A DNA stretch of 64,000 nt from an uncultured Cedecea sp. (GTDB taxonomy: Bacteria; Pseudomonadota; Gammaproteobacteria; Enterobacterales; Enterobacteriaceae): assembly GCF_947498825.1 (NCBI RefSeq), contig NZ_CANMLV010000011.1:1-64000 (forward strand), in the 5' to 3' direction. Numbering within the stretch: the stretch's first letter is position 1; each line of letters begins with the position of its first letter. The position numbers and the translations under genes are program-made. The notes under the pieces were generated by a model that did not search any database, was not told the origin of the DNA, and saw only the letters and a program-made list of their open reading frames with translations. Positions 28,484-38,594 of this stretch are shown here, piece by piece.

Positions 28484-28637
28484 GGTTCCGGCTATTAAAA
28501 TGTCCCTGGAACAAGCGCTTGAGTTCATCGATGACGACGAACTGGTAGAAGTAACTCCAACCTCTATCCGTATTCGTAAACGTCACCTGACTGAAAACGA
28601 TCGTAAACGCGCTTCGCGTGGTAGCAAAGACGTATAA
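28484..28637 (+). pseudogene. typA: Duplicated typA 3' end (last 51 codons)
   Basis: From GGTTCCGGCT to the TAA, this fragment repeats the end of typA in frame ([20 protein letters not shown] to SRGSKDV). Ten bases differ from the intact gene, nine of them silent. Its Leu in QALEF agrees with E. coli TypA, whereas the intact gene has Ile. The fragment is followed by the typA terminator and then yihX, which suggests it is the native end left after an island inserted into typA. Confidence 0.88.
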
Positions 28638-28663
28638 TTCGTCTTAGCTGATATTAAGCAGTT

Positions 28664-28735
28664 ATCAAAGCCTGAGTTCAGTACTCCACTGGACTCAGGC
28701 TTTTTTATTTTATACCCGTCATCATTTAAGCTGTT
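28664..28735 (+). other. Copied typA terminator followed by an ERIC end fragment
   Basis: AAAGCCTGAGT and ACTCAGGCTTTTTT repeat the typA terminator. Immediately after comes TATACCCGTCATCATTTAAG (from 28711), one end of an ERIC element whose other half is missing. The rest of the space to yihX (28736-28964) holds only leader sequence. Confidence 0.6.
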
Positions 28736-28964
28736 AAAGTACGTGTAGTTTTTGGAATACTCATCTCTCCACACCTGACTCAGACTGGTGTCTCACTTTT
28801 GGGGTGGGCTCCATGATCGTCGAGGCTTTTTTTTTGCTTTTTTTGTAACATGCTAGCGTATAAGCTGCTATTTGCGTCATTGTTAACAGCGTTGCGCATT
28901 GTTCTACTGAGCTTTGTCACTCTGATAAAAACAGTGATTCACCCTGACGGAAAAGGAGACGCTC

Positions 28965-29558
28965 ATGCTGTATATCTTTGATTTAGGTAATGTTATCGTT
29001 GATATCGATTTTAACCGGGTATTGGGTGTCTGGAGTGATTACAGCCGCGTTCCGCTGGCAAATTTACAGAGCAAATTCACTATAGGTGAGCCATTTCACC
29101 TGCATGAGCGGGGGCAAATCAGTGATGAGCAGTTTGCGCAAACCTTGAGCCATGATCTGGGGATGGCCTTAAGCTACGAACAGTTCACTGCAGGATGGCA
29201 GGCGATATTCGTGGGTTTGCGCAAGGATACCATTGCGGTGATGCAAGCATTGCGAGAACAGGGGCATCGGGTTGTCGTCCTGTCCAATACCAACCAGCTT
29301 CACTGCGAGTTCTGGCCGGATGAATACCCGGAAGTGGCACAAGTAGCCGATAAAATTTATCTTTCCCAGCAGATGGGGATGAGAAAACCCGATGCTGAAA
29401 TTTATCTTAAATTACTTGAAGAAGAAGGGTTCAGTGCCGATAATGCCGTCTTCTTCGATGATAACGAAGACAATATTAACAGTGCCCGGCAACTTGGTAT
29501 AACGGCAATATTGGTGACCGGGAAACAGACAATCCCTAACTGGTTTGCACAACGCTGA
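28965..29558 (+). CDS. yihX: Alpha-D-glucose-1-phosphate phosphatase YihX
   Basis: This 197-residue HAD-superfamily phosphatase matches E. coli YihX, which hydrolyses alpha-glucose 1-phosphate in the cytoplasm. HAD motifs are [11 protein letters not shown] (motif I, nucleophilic Asp), VVLSNTNQ (motif II), [10 protein letters not shown] (motif III Lys) and FFDDNEDNI (motif IV). AAAAGGAGA precedes the ATG. Its stop overlaps the yihY start by one base (TGATG), so it opens the operon yihX-yihY-dtd. Confidence 0.95.
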   Translation: MLYIFDLGNVIVDIDFNRVLGVWSDYSRVPLANLQSKFTIGEPFHLHERGQISDEQFAQTLSHDLGMALSYEQFTAGWQAIFVGLRKDTIAVMQALREQGHRVVVLSNTNQLHCEFWPDEYPEVAQVADKIYLSQQMGMRKPDAEIYLKLLEEEGFSADNAVFFDDNEDNINSARQLGITAILVTGKQTIPNWFAQR

Positions 29559-30430
29559 TGCTGGGGAGCACTGGACGTAATACGGATCGCTATTTAAGGC
29601 CTGTAATGGTCTGGGGAAAACTGCTTTATCGGCGTATTGACCAGGATAATATGATGACGATGGCCGGAAACCTTGCCTACGTCTCCCTACTTTCCCTGGT
29701 ACCGCTGGTCGCTGTTATCTTCGCCTTATTTGCCGTCTTTCCTGTCTTCGCTGATATCAGTCTCCAGCTACGCCAGTTTGTTTTCACCAATTTTATGCCC
29801 GCAACCGGCGATGTCATTGAACGTTACATAGATCAGTTTATCGCTAATGCTAATCGAATGACGGCAGTGGGGGCCGCCGGACTGGTGGTCACTTCGCTGT
29901 TACTGATGTATGCCATCGATAGCGCACTGAATGCTATCTGGCGTAGTACCCAGGCCCGCCCACCGCTCTATTCATTTGCACTCTACTGGATGATCCTGAC
30001 GCTCGGGCCTCTGCTGGTGGGCACCAGTGTGGTAATAAGTTCCTATTTATTGTCGCTACACTGGGCATCTGAAATCAATAGCGTGATGGACGATGTGCTA
30101 CGCATCTTCCCACTGTTACTTTCCTGGTTATCATTCTGGTTGCTGTATAGCCTGGTGCCAACGGTGCGTGTGCCGGTAAAAGATGCCGTTATCGGGGCCA
30201 TGATTGCAGCTGCACTATTTGAGCTCGGCAAGAAAGTGTTTACTCTTTATATCCAGATGTTTCCTTCTTATCAGCTGGTTTACGGCGTACTGGCCGTGAT
30301 CCCGCTGTTATTTATTTGGGTGTACTGGACCTGGTGTATTGTCTTGCTGGGGGCTGAAATTACCGTTACCTTCAGTGAGTATCGCCAGTTAAAACAGTCC
30401 ACAGAACAAAAAAAAGCGGAAGAGCAATGA
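29558..30430 (+). CDS. yihY: YihY family inner-membrane protein
   Basis: The 290-residue product has the E. coli YihY length, with about six membrane segments (for example [20 protein letters not shown] and [16 protein letters not shown]). Older literature named it ribonuclease BN, but that activity belongs to another protein; the function of YihY is unknown. It is translationally coupled to yihX in front and overlaps dtd by four bases behind. Confidence 0.94.
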   Translation: MLGSTGRNTDRYLRPVMVWGKLLYRRIDQDNMMTMAGNLAYVSLLSLVPLVAVIFALFAVFPVFADISLQLRQFVFTNFMPATGDVIERYIDQFIANANRMTAVGAAGLVVTSLLLMYAIDSALNAIWRSTQARPPLYSFALYWMILTLGPLLVGTSVVISSYLLSLHWASEINSVMDDVLRIFPLLLSWLSFWLLYSLVPTVRVPVKDAVIGAMIAAALFELGKKVFTLYIQMFPSYQLVYGVLAVIPLLFIWVYWTWCIVLLGAEITVTFSEYRQLKQSTEQKKAEEQ

Positions 30431-30864
30431 TTGCATTAATTCAGCGAGTGACGCAGGCCAGTGTCAAAGTGGCAGGTGAAGTCACTGGCGAAATAGGCCC
30501 CGGATTACTGGTTTTGTTAGGGGTAGAAAAAGACGATAACCAGCAGAAAGCCGATCGATTATGCCAGCGAGTGTTGGGTTATCGCGTTTTTAGCGACGAC
30601 AATGGCAAGATGAACCTGAGCGTTCAGCAAGCTGGTGGTAGTGTGCTGGTGGTCTCTCAGTTTACTCTTGCAGCGGACACGGATAGCGGCATGCGGCCTG
30701 GGTTTTCAGGTGGTGCTGCCCCGGAACAGGCAAAAGCGCTGTATGAGTATTTTATTGAAAAATGTCAGCAGCAAGGTACTGCAACCCAGACGGGACGCTT
30801 TGCTGCAGATATGGAAGTATCGCTAATCAATGACGGGCCGGTGACTTTCTGGCTCCAGGTATAA
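30427..30864 (+). CDS. dtd: D-aminoacyl-tRNA deacylase
   Basis: This 145-residue cytoplasmic enzyme hydrolyses D-amino acids wrongly attached to tRNA, notably D-Tyr-tRNA. Family motifs are the N-terminal [15 protein letters not shown], the SQFTLAAD active-site block and the C-terminal [10 protein letters not shown] containing the Gly-cisPro element. The ATG overlaps the yihY stop codon (ATGA). Length and sequence match E. coli Dtd. Confidence 0.96.
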   Translation: MIALIQRVTQASVKVAGEVTGEIGPGLLVLLGVEKDDNQQKADRLCQRVLGYRVFSDDNGKMNLSVQQAGGSVLVVSQFTLAADTDSGMRPGFSGGAAPEQAKALYEYFIEKCQQQGTATQTGRFAADMEVSLINDGPVTFWLQV

Positions 30865-30906
30865 ACGGTGCAGTCACTGTTGGGACACTAAATAAGAGAG
30901 CTAGAT

Positions 30907-31848
30907 ATGTATCATCTTCGTGTACCTGAAACACCGGAAGAACTTGAGCATTACTATCATTTTCGCTGGCAGATGTTGCGTAAGCCATTACACCAACCTC
31001 AGGGATCTGAGCGAGATGCCTGGGACGCGATGGCTCATCATCAAATGGTTGTGGATGAACAGGGCAATATTGTTGCTGTAGGGCGGTTATATATTAATGC
31101 TGATGATGAAGCCGCGATTCGCTTTATGGCGGTAGACCCTTCGGTACAGGCGAAAGGCTTAGGTACCTTGATGGCAATGACTCTGGAGTCGGTCGCCCGC
31201 CAGGAAGGGGTACAGCGTGTTACCTGTAGTGCGCGAGAAGATGCGGTTGAATTCTTTGCCAAGCTGGGGTTTGTTAATCACGGCGAGATAACGGCCCCAC
31301 AAACCACGCCTATTCGGCATTTTATGATGATCAAACCCATAGCTTCACTGGATGACATTTTACATCGTCCGGACTGGTGTGGTCAGTTACAGCAAGCCTG
31401 GTATCAGCATATTCCCCTCAGCGAAAAAATGGGGGTACGCATTCAGCAGTATACCGGTCAGAAATTCATTACTACCATGCCGGAAACGGGTAACCAAAAC
31501 CCACACCACACGCTGTTTGCTGGCAGTTTGTTTTCTCTGGCAACACTCACTGGCTGGGGACTGATTTGGCTGATGCTGCGTGAGCGTCATTTAGGTGGCA
31601 CCATTATTCTGGTTGATGCGCATATCCGCTATAGCAGCCCGATTACAGGAAAACCCTTGGCGAGTGCAGATTTGGGCTCGTTGAGTGGCGATTTAGACAG
31701 ACTTGCTCGTGGGCGCAAGGCGCGCGTGACTCTACAAGTGAATCTCTTTGGTGATGATATTCCAGGGGCTGTATTTGAAGGTGTCTATATGGTGCTGCCA
31801 GCGAAACCTTTTGGCCCCCTGGAGGAAGGGGGCAACGAAGAAGAGTAG
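30907..31848 (+). CDS. fabY: Acetyltransferase/thioesterase-domain protein FabY (YiiD)
   Basis: The product is 313 residues. An N-terminal GNAT domain ([21 protein letters not shown], then [11 protein letters not shown]) is joined to a C-terminal hotdog domain ([33 protein letters not shown]). E. coli YiiD/FabY can supply acetoacetyl-ACP for fatty acid initiation when FabH is absent. The E. coli protein is annotated with an extra N-terminal stretch; here the start at MYHLRVPET has GAGAGC upstream. It is convergent with yicH, with only three bases between stop codons. Confidence 0.93.
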   Translation: MYHLRVPETPEELEHYYHFRWQMLRKPLHQPQGSERDAWDAMAHHQMVVDEQGNIVAVGRLYINADDEAAIRFMAVDPSVQAKGLGTLMAMTLESVARQEGVQRVTCSAREDAVEFFAKLGFVNHGEITAPQTTPIRHFMMIKPIASLDDILHRPDWCGQLQQAWYQHIPLSEKMGVRIQQYTGQKFITTMPETGNQNPHHTLFAGSLFSLATLTGWGLIWLMLRERHLGGTIILVDAHIRYSSPITGKPLASADLGSLSGDLDRLARGRKARVTLQVNLFGDDIPGAVFEGVYMVLPAKPFGPLEEGGNEEE

Positions 31849-31851
31849 GGG

Positions 31852-33534
31852 TCAGGGAAGGGCAACAACACCCTGTCTCATGGTTTGCTGGATTTGCTGA
31901 CCCTGAGCATCAGTCGCTCTCAGGGTCGCATTGACCGTTGGCCGAAGCGGTGTATCTGCAGCCAACTGTCCGCTAGCTGACAGGCTTAAATTTCCTTCAC
32001 CGTCGAGCGGCAGTGACGGCCATCCCCAGTCTTTGAGCGTATTCACCGGAACACCCTGGCCTTTTAACTCTACCGCTGTCACTCTTTGTGGGGTCTGAGA
32101 GATAGTGGCAGTTGCCTCCAGTATGCCTTTGTCTCGGAATCCACTTAACTCTGAGACGGTGATTTGCTGTGGGCTGGCGTCCAGTGTCAGTGACGGGCGT
32201 CGTATATCAACACGGTTGAAGGTCGCATTGGCCGCATTTAATGACAGCTTCCCGTCCCATAACCCCCACTGATGGTGACGTGCAATCAGCAGATTGGTGG
32301 CGGTGGCATCCAGAGCGGTAAGCTGGAAAGGCCAGTCAGGATTGATATCAATGATAAGGTTGCGATTAGCCGACAGTTTTTTTATCGTCATATCAGAGAG
32401 CCATTCAGGCAGCGGCTGCATCCAGAGTGCTTTCCAGTCAATGGGAAGGGTATATTCCAGGCCTGTAAAGACCATTTCATTAATAATTGCGCTATCGTTG
32501 TCTCGAAGCCACTGTCCGTTGGCACGAACCATACCGCCTTCCCAGCGTGAACTAAACTGACGCAATAACAAGCCTTGTGGGTTAAGATCCGCATTGATTA
32601 TCGGATCCTGCAAATGAACGGAATTCCAGATAAATTCGCGTGCGTTTGCTGAAAGTGTACCTTCTTCGCTGTTCCAGTTACCCTTAGTGAGGGTTGTTCC
32701 TTGCAGGCTCAGATCTAAATCGCTAATTGCCCAAGCCGGACCTTCAAGTCGGGCACCAATCACATCGAGGCGCTCAATATTTATTGAAGCAACTTCGCTC
32801 AGAGGGGCCAGAAAATCAGTTAGTGGCTTATCAGTTTGTAAGCGGATATCGTTTAAACGCAAGTTACTGACAGTCCAGACTCCGTCATTGCTGCGACGAA
32901 TATTGCCGGTTAATGAACCCCGTGCAATATCAGCCCCCATCGTCGAAAACACCAGGTTGCCGTTATCCACGGAACCTTGCAACAATACATGACTTGCCGG
33001 GATACCTTTCAGGGTCATAGCGTCGGCACTAAATTCAATATTCGCTTTTTTTCCCAGAAGATTATTTGCTTCAGGTTGCCAGGGAACAATACCGCCATTG
33101 GCTCGCTGGAGCGTTACAGGCCATATGGCATTATTATCCTCAATATTCATATCCTGAAGCCGGAGACGAGAAGCCTTTAACGGCAGCAGCGGCGTATTAT
33201 CCTGAAGTGTCAGCGAACCTTGCTGCAATGAAATGGAATCAACATCCAGCAGGTTAGTAAATTGTCGGCTGCTGAGGCCGATATCGAGCTTTTTCGCGAC
33301 AACCGTGGCTGGCTGGTCTGCATTTCCCAGTGTAATGTCGTTAAAAATCAAATGATCTGGTGTTGACCAGCTATGTTCCATTTTGCTGAATGCGACCTGG
33401 TAACTCGTATTATTGCTGACCCATTGACTGAGCTGTCTGGCACCCCATTGGGTTTGTAGCAGGACATAAAAGGCAACCAGCACAAGAACAACGATTCCTG
33501 ACACAATAGCGATCAGTCTTCCGAGCAATTTCAT
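31852..33534 (-). CDS. yicH: AsmA family protein YicH
   Basis: The 560-residue product resembles E. coli YicH along its length. It has an N-terminal membrane anchor (IAIVSGIVVLVLVAFYVLLQ), then a long beta-rich region typical of AsmA/TamB-like proteins facing the periplasm (DLDLSLQGTTLTKG, RWEGGMVRANGQWLRD, ELKGQGVPVNTLKDWGWP). Such proteins are implicated in phospholipid transport between membranes; the role of YicH itself is not settled. ATG 33534 is chosen over an upstream ATG, as it starts directly before the anchor. The yicH-fabY junction joins two blocks that are apart in E. coli. Confidence 0.92.
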   Translation of the reverse strand: MKLLGRLIAIVSGIVVLVLVAFYVLLQTQWGARQLSQWVSNNTSYQVAFSKMEHSWSTPDHLIFNDITLGNADQPATVVAKKLDIGLSSRQFTNLLDVDSISLQQGSLTLQDNTPLLPLKASRLRLQDMNIEDNNAIWPVTLQRANGGIVPWQPEANNLLGKKANIEFSADAMTLKGIPASHVLLQGSVDNGNLVFSTMGADIARGSLTGNIRRSNDGVWTVSNLRLNDIRLQTDKPLTDFLAPLSEVASINIERLDVIGARLEGPAWAISDLDLSLQGTTLTKGNWNSEEGTLSANAREFIWNSVHLQDPIINADLNPQGLLLRQFSSRWEGGMVRANGQWLRDNDSAIINEMVFTGLEYTLPIDWKALWMQPLPEWLSDMTIKKLSANRNLIIDINPDWPFQLTALDATATNLLIARHHQWGLWDGKLSLNAANATFNRVDIRRPSLTLDASPQQITVSELSGFRDKGILEATATISQTPQRVTAVELKGQGVPVNTLKDWGWPSLPLDGEGNLSLSASGQLAADTPLRPTVNATLRATDAQGQQIQQTMRQGVVALP

Positions 33535-33655
33535 TGTTGTAGATCCCCGATATTCCAATAAGGAATTTATGCATCATTTGGCGCAATAGCTCAAGGGGCT
33601 GATGAGCAATGATTAAGGCGCATCACGAGTTAAAAATTGGCGATGCGCTATAACC

Positions 33656-35047
33656 TTAGGCTTTTTCCGGAGGGAAAACTAAATTCAGGATGATAGCAGT
33701 GATACCGCCAGCAGCAATGCCAGAGGAAAGCAGCGTTTTAATCCACTCTGGCGCAAATTGTAAAATCAGCGGTTGCTGTGATACACCCAGGCCGACTGCC
33801 AGTGATAAACCGATAATCATAATCGCACGGCGATTGAGCGGCTCACGAGAGACAATACGAATACCTGAGGCAGCAATAGTACCGAACATCACGAGCGTAG
33901 CGCCGCCAAGCACAGGTTCAGGAATATGTTGAACAAAGCCACTGACTGCCGGGAACAAGCCTAAGGCGATAAGCATCAGTGCGACAACAAAACCAACATA
34001 ACGGCTGGCAACGCCCGTAAGCTGAATAACCCCGTTATTCTGTCCGAAACAGGAGTTAGGGAAGGTATTGAACAGCGCAGAAACAAAGGAATTCACGCCA
34101 TTAGCCAGTACTCCGCCTTTCAGTCGTTTCATATACAGCGGCCCGGATACCGGCTGCTCAGAAACATCAGAGGTGGCCGTTATATCACCTATCGTTTCCA
34201 GTGAGGTCACCATAAAGACCAGCATTAATGGGATGAGTAATCCCCAGTCGATACCTAAACCGTAATGGAGCGGAGTTGGAATAGTGATTAAATCAGTATT
34301 GGTCGATGCGGTATTCTCTGGCAGCATATCCAGTAACCAGGCCAGCAGATAGCCGACAGCCATGGCTATCACTAATGATGCGACGCGCAGATAGGGGTTT
34401 TTCTGACGATTAAGCAGAATAATGACGACCAGAACGGAGGCGGCGAGCAGTAAATTCTTTGGCGCTCCAAAAGTCTTATCAGCCAGAGCCGCATAGCCAC
34501 CACCCGCTGAGGTGAGTCCGACTTGAATCAGTGACAGACCAATTATCATTACCACCGTACCTGAAACCAGGGGAGTAATAATACGGCGGGTAAGGTGCAG
34601 GAAGCGGGAGATAATCATTTCAGTACAACTGGCGAGCATCAGTGTACCAAACAGCGCTGCCATCATCCCTTCGATATCCACGCCGCCATTTTTTAACGCC
34701 ATGCCTCCCATAATCAGCGGAGAAACAAAGTTAAAGCTGGTGCCCTGAATGGACAATAAACCTGAACCGACCGGTCCCCAGGCTTTTATTTGAATAACAG
34801 AGGCAACACCCGAAGCAAATAGCGACATACTGATAATATGCTGTGTATCCGATGCCGGTAACCCCAGTGCCTGACAAATTAGCAATGCCGGAGTAATAAC
34901 CGCGACAAACATAGCCAGTAAATGCTGACAGGCGGCAAAAAGCGTTTGCGGTAGTGGGGGACGGTCTTCGAGACGATAGATAAGCTCGTCTGAGTAAGTG
35001 GGAGCAATCGGTTGCTTTTTATCTGACTCGACAACATTTGCGGACAT
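33656..35047 (-). CDS. xanP: Xanthine permease XanP
   Basis: This NCS2-family proton symporter imports xanthine across the inner membrane. The 463-residue product from ATG 35047 equals E. coli length, and the start places 20 residues before [16 protein letters not shown] as there. Signature blocks are [14 protein letters not shown], the NAT motif [17 protein letters not shown] and [18 protein letters not shown], within about 12-14 membrane segments. It is divergent from gltS, with a 244-base AT-rich intergenic region. Confidence 0.95.
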   Translation of the reverse strand: MSANVVESDKKQPIAPTYSDELIYRLEDRPPLPQTLFAACQHLLAMFVAVITPALLICQALGLPASDTQHIISMSLFASGVASVIQIKAWGPVGSGLLSIQGTSFNFVSPLIMGGMALKNGGVDIEGMMAALFGTLMLASCTEMIISRFLHLTRRIITPLVSGTVVMIIGLSLIQVGLTSAGGGYAALADKTFGAPKNLLLAASVLVVIILLNRQKNPYLRVASLVIAMAVGYLLAWLLDMLPENTASTNTDLITIPTPLHYGLGIDWGLLIPLMLVFMVTSLETIGDITATSDVSEQPVSGPLYMKRLKGGVLANGVNSFVSALFNTFPNSCFGQNNGVIQLTGVASRYVGFVVALMLIALGLFPAVSGFVQHIPEPVLGGATLVMFGTIAASGIRIVSREPLNRRAIMIIGLSLAVGLGVSQQPLILQFAPEWIKTLLSSGIAAGGITAIILNLVFPPEKA

Positions 35048-35291
35048 TGAGGGAAATCTCATTATGGAAAAGGTGCAATTTTAACTCACCCAAGAGTAAA
35101 AGCAATCGTTTGCCATGATGTGATTTTATGCACGATTTTATGCACGAGGCTATATAAAAATAGCTATTTTTATCACTATTCTGTTTTAATGGTAAAAAAA
35201 ATAGTAATCACTACATAAATTAGAAGAAAATTCTATTTTTAGTGTTTAAAGTGCGTTAATGCGTCTGACATAATAAGGAGAAGCACTAACT

Positions 35292-36494
35292 ATGTTCCAT
35301 CTTGATTCCCTCTCAACCTTGGTTGCAGCCACACTGGTGTTGCTGATAGGGCGAAAAATAGTGCATATCACGCCTTTTCTGAAAAAATATTCAATACCGG
35401 AACCTGTTGCAGGAGGATTACTGGTTGCACTAGTGCTTCTGATACTGAAGCAAAGTATGGGGTGGGAAGTCCGTTTTGATATGGCGCTGACCGACCAGTT
35501 AATGCTGGCTTTTTTTGCCACTATCGGCTTGAACGCTAACATTATTAGCCTACTAAAAGGCGGTAAACTCCTCGGGATTTTTTTGTTTTCCGTTGTTGGC
35601 CTGCTGGTTATGCAAAACGTCATCGGTGTTGGTATTGCTACACTACTGGGGCTGGATCCTTTACTGGGGTTACTGGCGGGGTCCATTACGCTATCAGGAG
35701 GTCATGGTACCGGTGCGGCATGGAGTAAAGTCTTCATAGAACAATACGGTTTTTATAATGCGAAAGAAGTGGCAATGGCCTGTGCCACTTTTGGTCTGGT
35801 ACTGGGGGGATTAATCGGTGGGCCGGTTGCCCGTTATCTGATTAAACACTCCTCGACCCCAAATGGTGCACCGGAAGATAATGCGGTACCGGGAACCTTT
35901 GAAAAACCTGAGACCGGACGCTTTATCACCTCTATGATATTGATCGAGACAATAGCACTGATTGCTATCTGCCTTACAGCGGGACGTGAGATTGCCAGCA
36001 TGCTGGAAGGGACGACTTTTGAACTTCCTGTTTTTGTTTGTGTCCTGTTTGTGGCAGTGGTGCTCAGCAATATCTTGTCATTATGTGGTTTTTATCGCGT
36101 CTTTGAACGTGCGGTATCTGTTCTGGGAAACGTCTGCTTATCCTTATTCCTGGCAACAGCATTAATGAGCCTCAAACTCTGGGAAATGGCGTCACTGGCA
36201 TTACCTATCTTCGCTATTCTTGCCGTACAAACCCTGTTTATGGCGTTATACGCCATGTTTGTTACCTGGCGGATAATGGGCAAAAATTATGATGCCGCCG
36301 TGCTGGCTGCGGGGCATTGTGGCTTTGGTATGGGAGCAACACCGACAGCGATTGCGAATATGCAGGCGATTACTGAGCGATTTGGCCCGTCTCACTTGGC
36401 TTTTCTGATTGTACCTATGGTGGGGGCATTCTTTATTGATATTATGAATGTCATCGTGATTAAGCTGTTCTTACTGTTACCCTTTTTGGGTTAA
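35292..36494 (+). CDS. gltS: Sodium/glutamate symporter GltS
   Basis: The 400-residue inner-membrane protein imports L- and D-glutamate with sodium. The two oppositely oriented family repeats show the conserved GSGG-like loops: LLAGSITLSGGHGTGAAW in the first half and AGHCGFGMGATPTAIANMQ in the second. AAGGAGAAG precedes the ATG by about eight bases. It is convergent with recG. Confidence 0.96.
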   Translation: MFHLDSLSTLVAATLVLLIGRKIVHITPFLKKYSIPEPVAGGLLVALVLLILKQSMGWEVRFDMALTDQLMLAFFATIGLNANIISLLKGGKLLGIFLFSVVGLLVMQNVIGVGIATLLGLDPLLGLLAGSITLSGGHGTGAAWSKVFIEQYGFYNAKEVAMACATFGLVLGGLIGGPVARYLIKHSSTPNGAPEDNAVPGTFEKPETGRFITSMILIETIALIAICLTAGREIASMLEGTTFELPVFVCVLFVAVVLSNILSLCGFYRVFERAVSVLGNVCLSLFLATALMSLKLWEMASLALPIFAILAVQTLFMALYAMFVTWRIMGKNYDAAVLAAGHCGFGMGATPTAIANMQAITERFGPSHLAFLIVPMVGAFFIDIMNVIVIKLFLLLPFLG

Positions 36495-36509
36495 TAAGGG
36501 CGGGGTGGC

Positions 36510-38591
36510 TTAAGCATTCGAGTAGCGTTCAGTTTCCGGCATCCAGCGTTCAATTAATGCCAAAGCCTGCTGGGGATAGCGTTCATGAATATGACGAGCT
36601 AATCGCTGAACTTCCGGGATCATTGCCTGATCCCGGAGTAAATCAGCGACTTTAAACTCTGCGGTTCCGGTTTGACGAGTACCGAGCAGTTCACCGGGAC
36701 CGCGGATTTCCAGGTCTTGCTGAGCAATGAAAAACCCATCGTTACTGTCACGCAGTACCTGTAACCGTCGCTGAGCTGTTTTTGATAGCGGTGATTTATA
36801 GAGCAGAACACAGTGAGAGGCTACGGCGCCACGACCGACACGGCCACGCAGCTGATGAAGCTGTGCAAGACCCAGTCGTTCCGGATTTTCGATAATCATT
36901 AAACTGGCGTTAGGTACATCAACTCCGACTTCAATGACCGTGGTCGCTACCAGCAACTGCAGTTCTCCCTGCTTGAACGCCAGCATCACCGCCTGCTTCT
37001 CTTGCGGCTTCATACGCCCGTGTACCAGGCCAATATTCAGTTCTGTGAGCTGACTTTTGAGTTCTTCCCAGGTCACTTCTGCTGCTTGTGCTTCCAGTAA
37101 CTCTGACTCTTCAATCAGGGTACAGACCCAGTAAGCCTGGCGCCCTTCATCCTGACATGCATGGCGTACACGTTCGATAATTTCATTACGGCGAGTATCA
37201 GCAATTGCCACTGTGGTAACCGGAGTACGTCCCGGCGGAAGCTCATCAATCACTGAGGTATCAAGATCAGCGTAGGCCGTCATCGCTAGCGTACGAGGAA
37301 TAGGGGTTGCTGTCATAATCAGCTGATGTGGATGAAAGCCCTGAGCTTGCCCTTTTTCCCATAATGCCAGACGCTGATGAACACCAAACCGATGCTGCTC
37401 ATCAATAATGACCAGTGCCAGCCTGTCAAATTGTACCTGTTCCTGAAAAATTGCATGTGTGCCGACCACCATAGTCACCTGGCCACTGGCAATCGCCTCT
37501 TGCTGTGCCTGACGGGCTTTGCCTTTTTGTTTACCCGCCAGCCAACCGACTTCAATACCCAATGGCGCAAACCACTGACGGAAACTACTGGCGTGCTGCT
37601 CTGCCAGAAGCTCTGTGGGAGCCATTAACGCAACCTGATTGCCATGAGAGATGGCACGTAAGGCCGCAAGAGCTGCAACCAAGGTTTTACCTGAACCAAC
37701 ATCACCTTGCACCAGACGCATCATGGGGACGTCCTGAGCCATATCATGTTCAATTTCAGCCACTACCCGCTGTTGTGCATTGGTAGGGGTGAAAGGTAAT
37801 GAGGCAAGAAAGTTATTCTTTAATTCATCATTTTTGCTAAATGCCAGGGCGTGATAGCGCTGCGCACCGGCACGTAGCGCCAGCATACTCAGATTATGTG
37901 CCAGTAACTCTTCAAGGATCAGACGACGTTGTGCAGGGTGCTTACCCGATTCCAGTTCACTCAACTGTACGTCGGGTGGTGGACGATGCAAAATATGGAT
38001 CGCCTCTGGCAGACTCATCAAACCCTGGCTAAGTTCTGCGGGTAACAATTCTGTGATAGCGCAGGTCTGTAATACTTCAAGCGCCTGGTCGGTGAGCTTA
38101 CGTAACGTTGCCTGGCGAATACCTTCTGTGGTCGGATAAACCGGGGTTAAGGTTTCCTGGAGTTCCGGAGTACTTAAATCCCCCTGAATACGGTATTCAG
38201 GATGGATCATCTCGGCACCATATTTACCGCGTTTAGCTTCACCATAGGCCAGAACACGTCTGCCCGTTGAAAGGCTATTCTTCATCGCAGCATTAAAGTT
38301 AAAGAAACGCAAAGTCAGGACGCCGGTGCCGTCACTTATCTGGCAGGTCATCATGCGGCGACCACCAAAGGTGATATTACAGTTGAGAACTTCGCCTTCT
38401 ACCGTGGTATGAATACCTGGCAGGAGCTGGTCAATCGTACAAAGTTGTGTGCGATCTTCATAACGCAGGGGTAAATGTAGCAGCAGATCCTGGAGAGTAT
38501 AGAGACCAATTTTAGCAAGCTTACTGCTTTGACTGGCACCGACACCGGCAAGTGAACTTAACGGGATGGCGTCCAGCAAACGGCCTTTCAT
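36510..38591 (-). CDS. recG: ATP-dependent DNA helicase RecG
   Basis: The 693-residue product is a superfamily 2 helicase that reverses stalled forks and branch-migrates Holliday junctions. An N-terminal wedge/OB domain (VEGEVLNCNITFGGRRMM) is followed by helicase motifs I (GDVGSGKT), II (IDEQHRFG, the DExH variant of RecG), III (TATPIPRTLA) and VI (LHQLRGRVGRG). It starts three bases after the trmH stop and is the last gene of the gmk-rpoZ-spoT-trmH-recG run. Confidence 0.97.
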   Translation of the reverse strand: MKGRLLDAIPLSSLAGVGASQSSKLAKIGLYTLQDLLLHLPLRYEDRTQLCTIDQLLPGIHTTVEGEVLNCNITFGGRRMMTCQISDGTGVLTLRFFNFNAAMKNSLSTGRRVLAYGEAKRGKYGAEMIHPEYRIQGDLSTPELQETLTPVYPTTEGIRQATLRKLTDQALEVLQTCAITELLPAELSQGLMSLPEAIHILHRPPPDVQLSELESGKHPAQRRLILEELLAHNLSMLALRAGAQRYHALAFSKNDELKNNFLASLPFTPTNAQQRVVAEIEHDMAQDVPMMRLVQGDVGSGKTLVAALAALRAISHGNQVALMAPTELLAEQHASSFRQWFAPLGIEVGWLAGKQKGKARQAQQEAIASGQVTMVVGTHAIFQEQVQFDRLALVIIDEQHRFGVHQRLALWEKGQAQGFHPHQLIMTATPIPRTLAMTAYADLDTSVIDELPPGRTPVTTVAIADTRRNEIIERVRHACQDEGRQAYWVCTLIEESELLEAQAAEVTWEELKSQLTELNIGLVHGRMKPQEKQAVMLAFKQGELQLLVATTVIEVGVDVPNASLMIIENPERLGLAQLHQLRGRVGRGAVASHCVLLYKSPLSKTAQRRLQVLRDSNDGFFIAQQDLEIRGPGELLGTRQTGTAEFKVADLLRDQAMIPEVQRLARHIHERYPQQALALIERWMPETERYSNA

Positions 38592-38594
38592 GAT

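Noticed and set aside
28428..28637. 69-codon frame ending in the TypA C-terminus, as a possible separate gene
   Set aside because: Its first 19 codons are unrelated sequence that happens to be in frame with the duplicated typA end. It is best described as a fragment.
28766..28830. TGTCTCACTTTTGGGGTGGG as a possible IS3-type terminus
   Set aside because: It resembles some IS3-family ends, but no transposase, second end or target duplication is present nearby.
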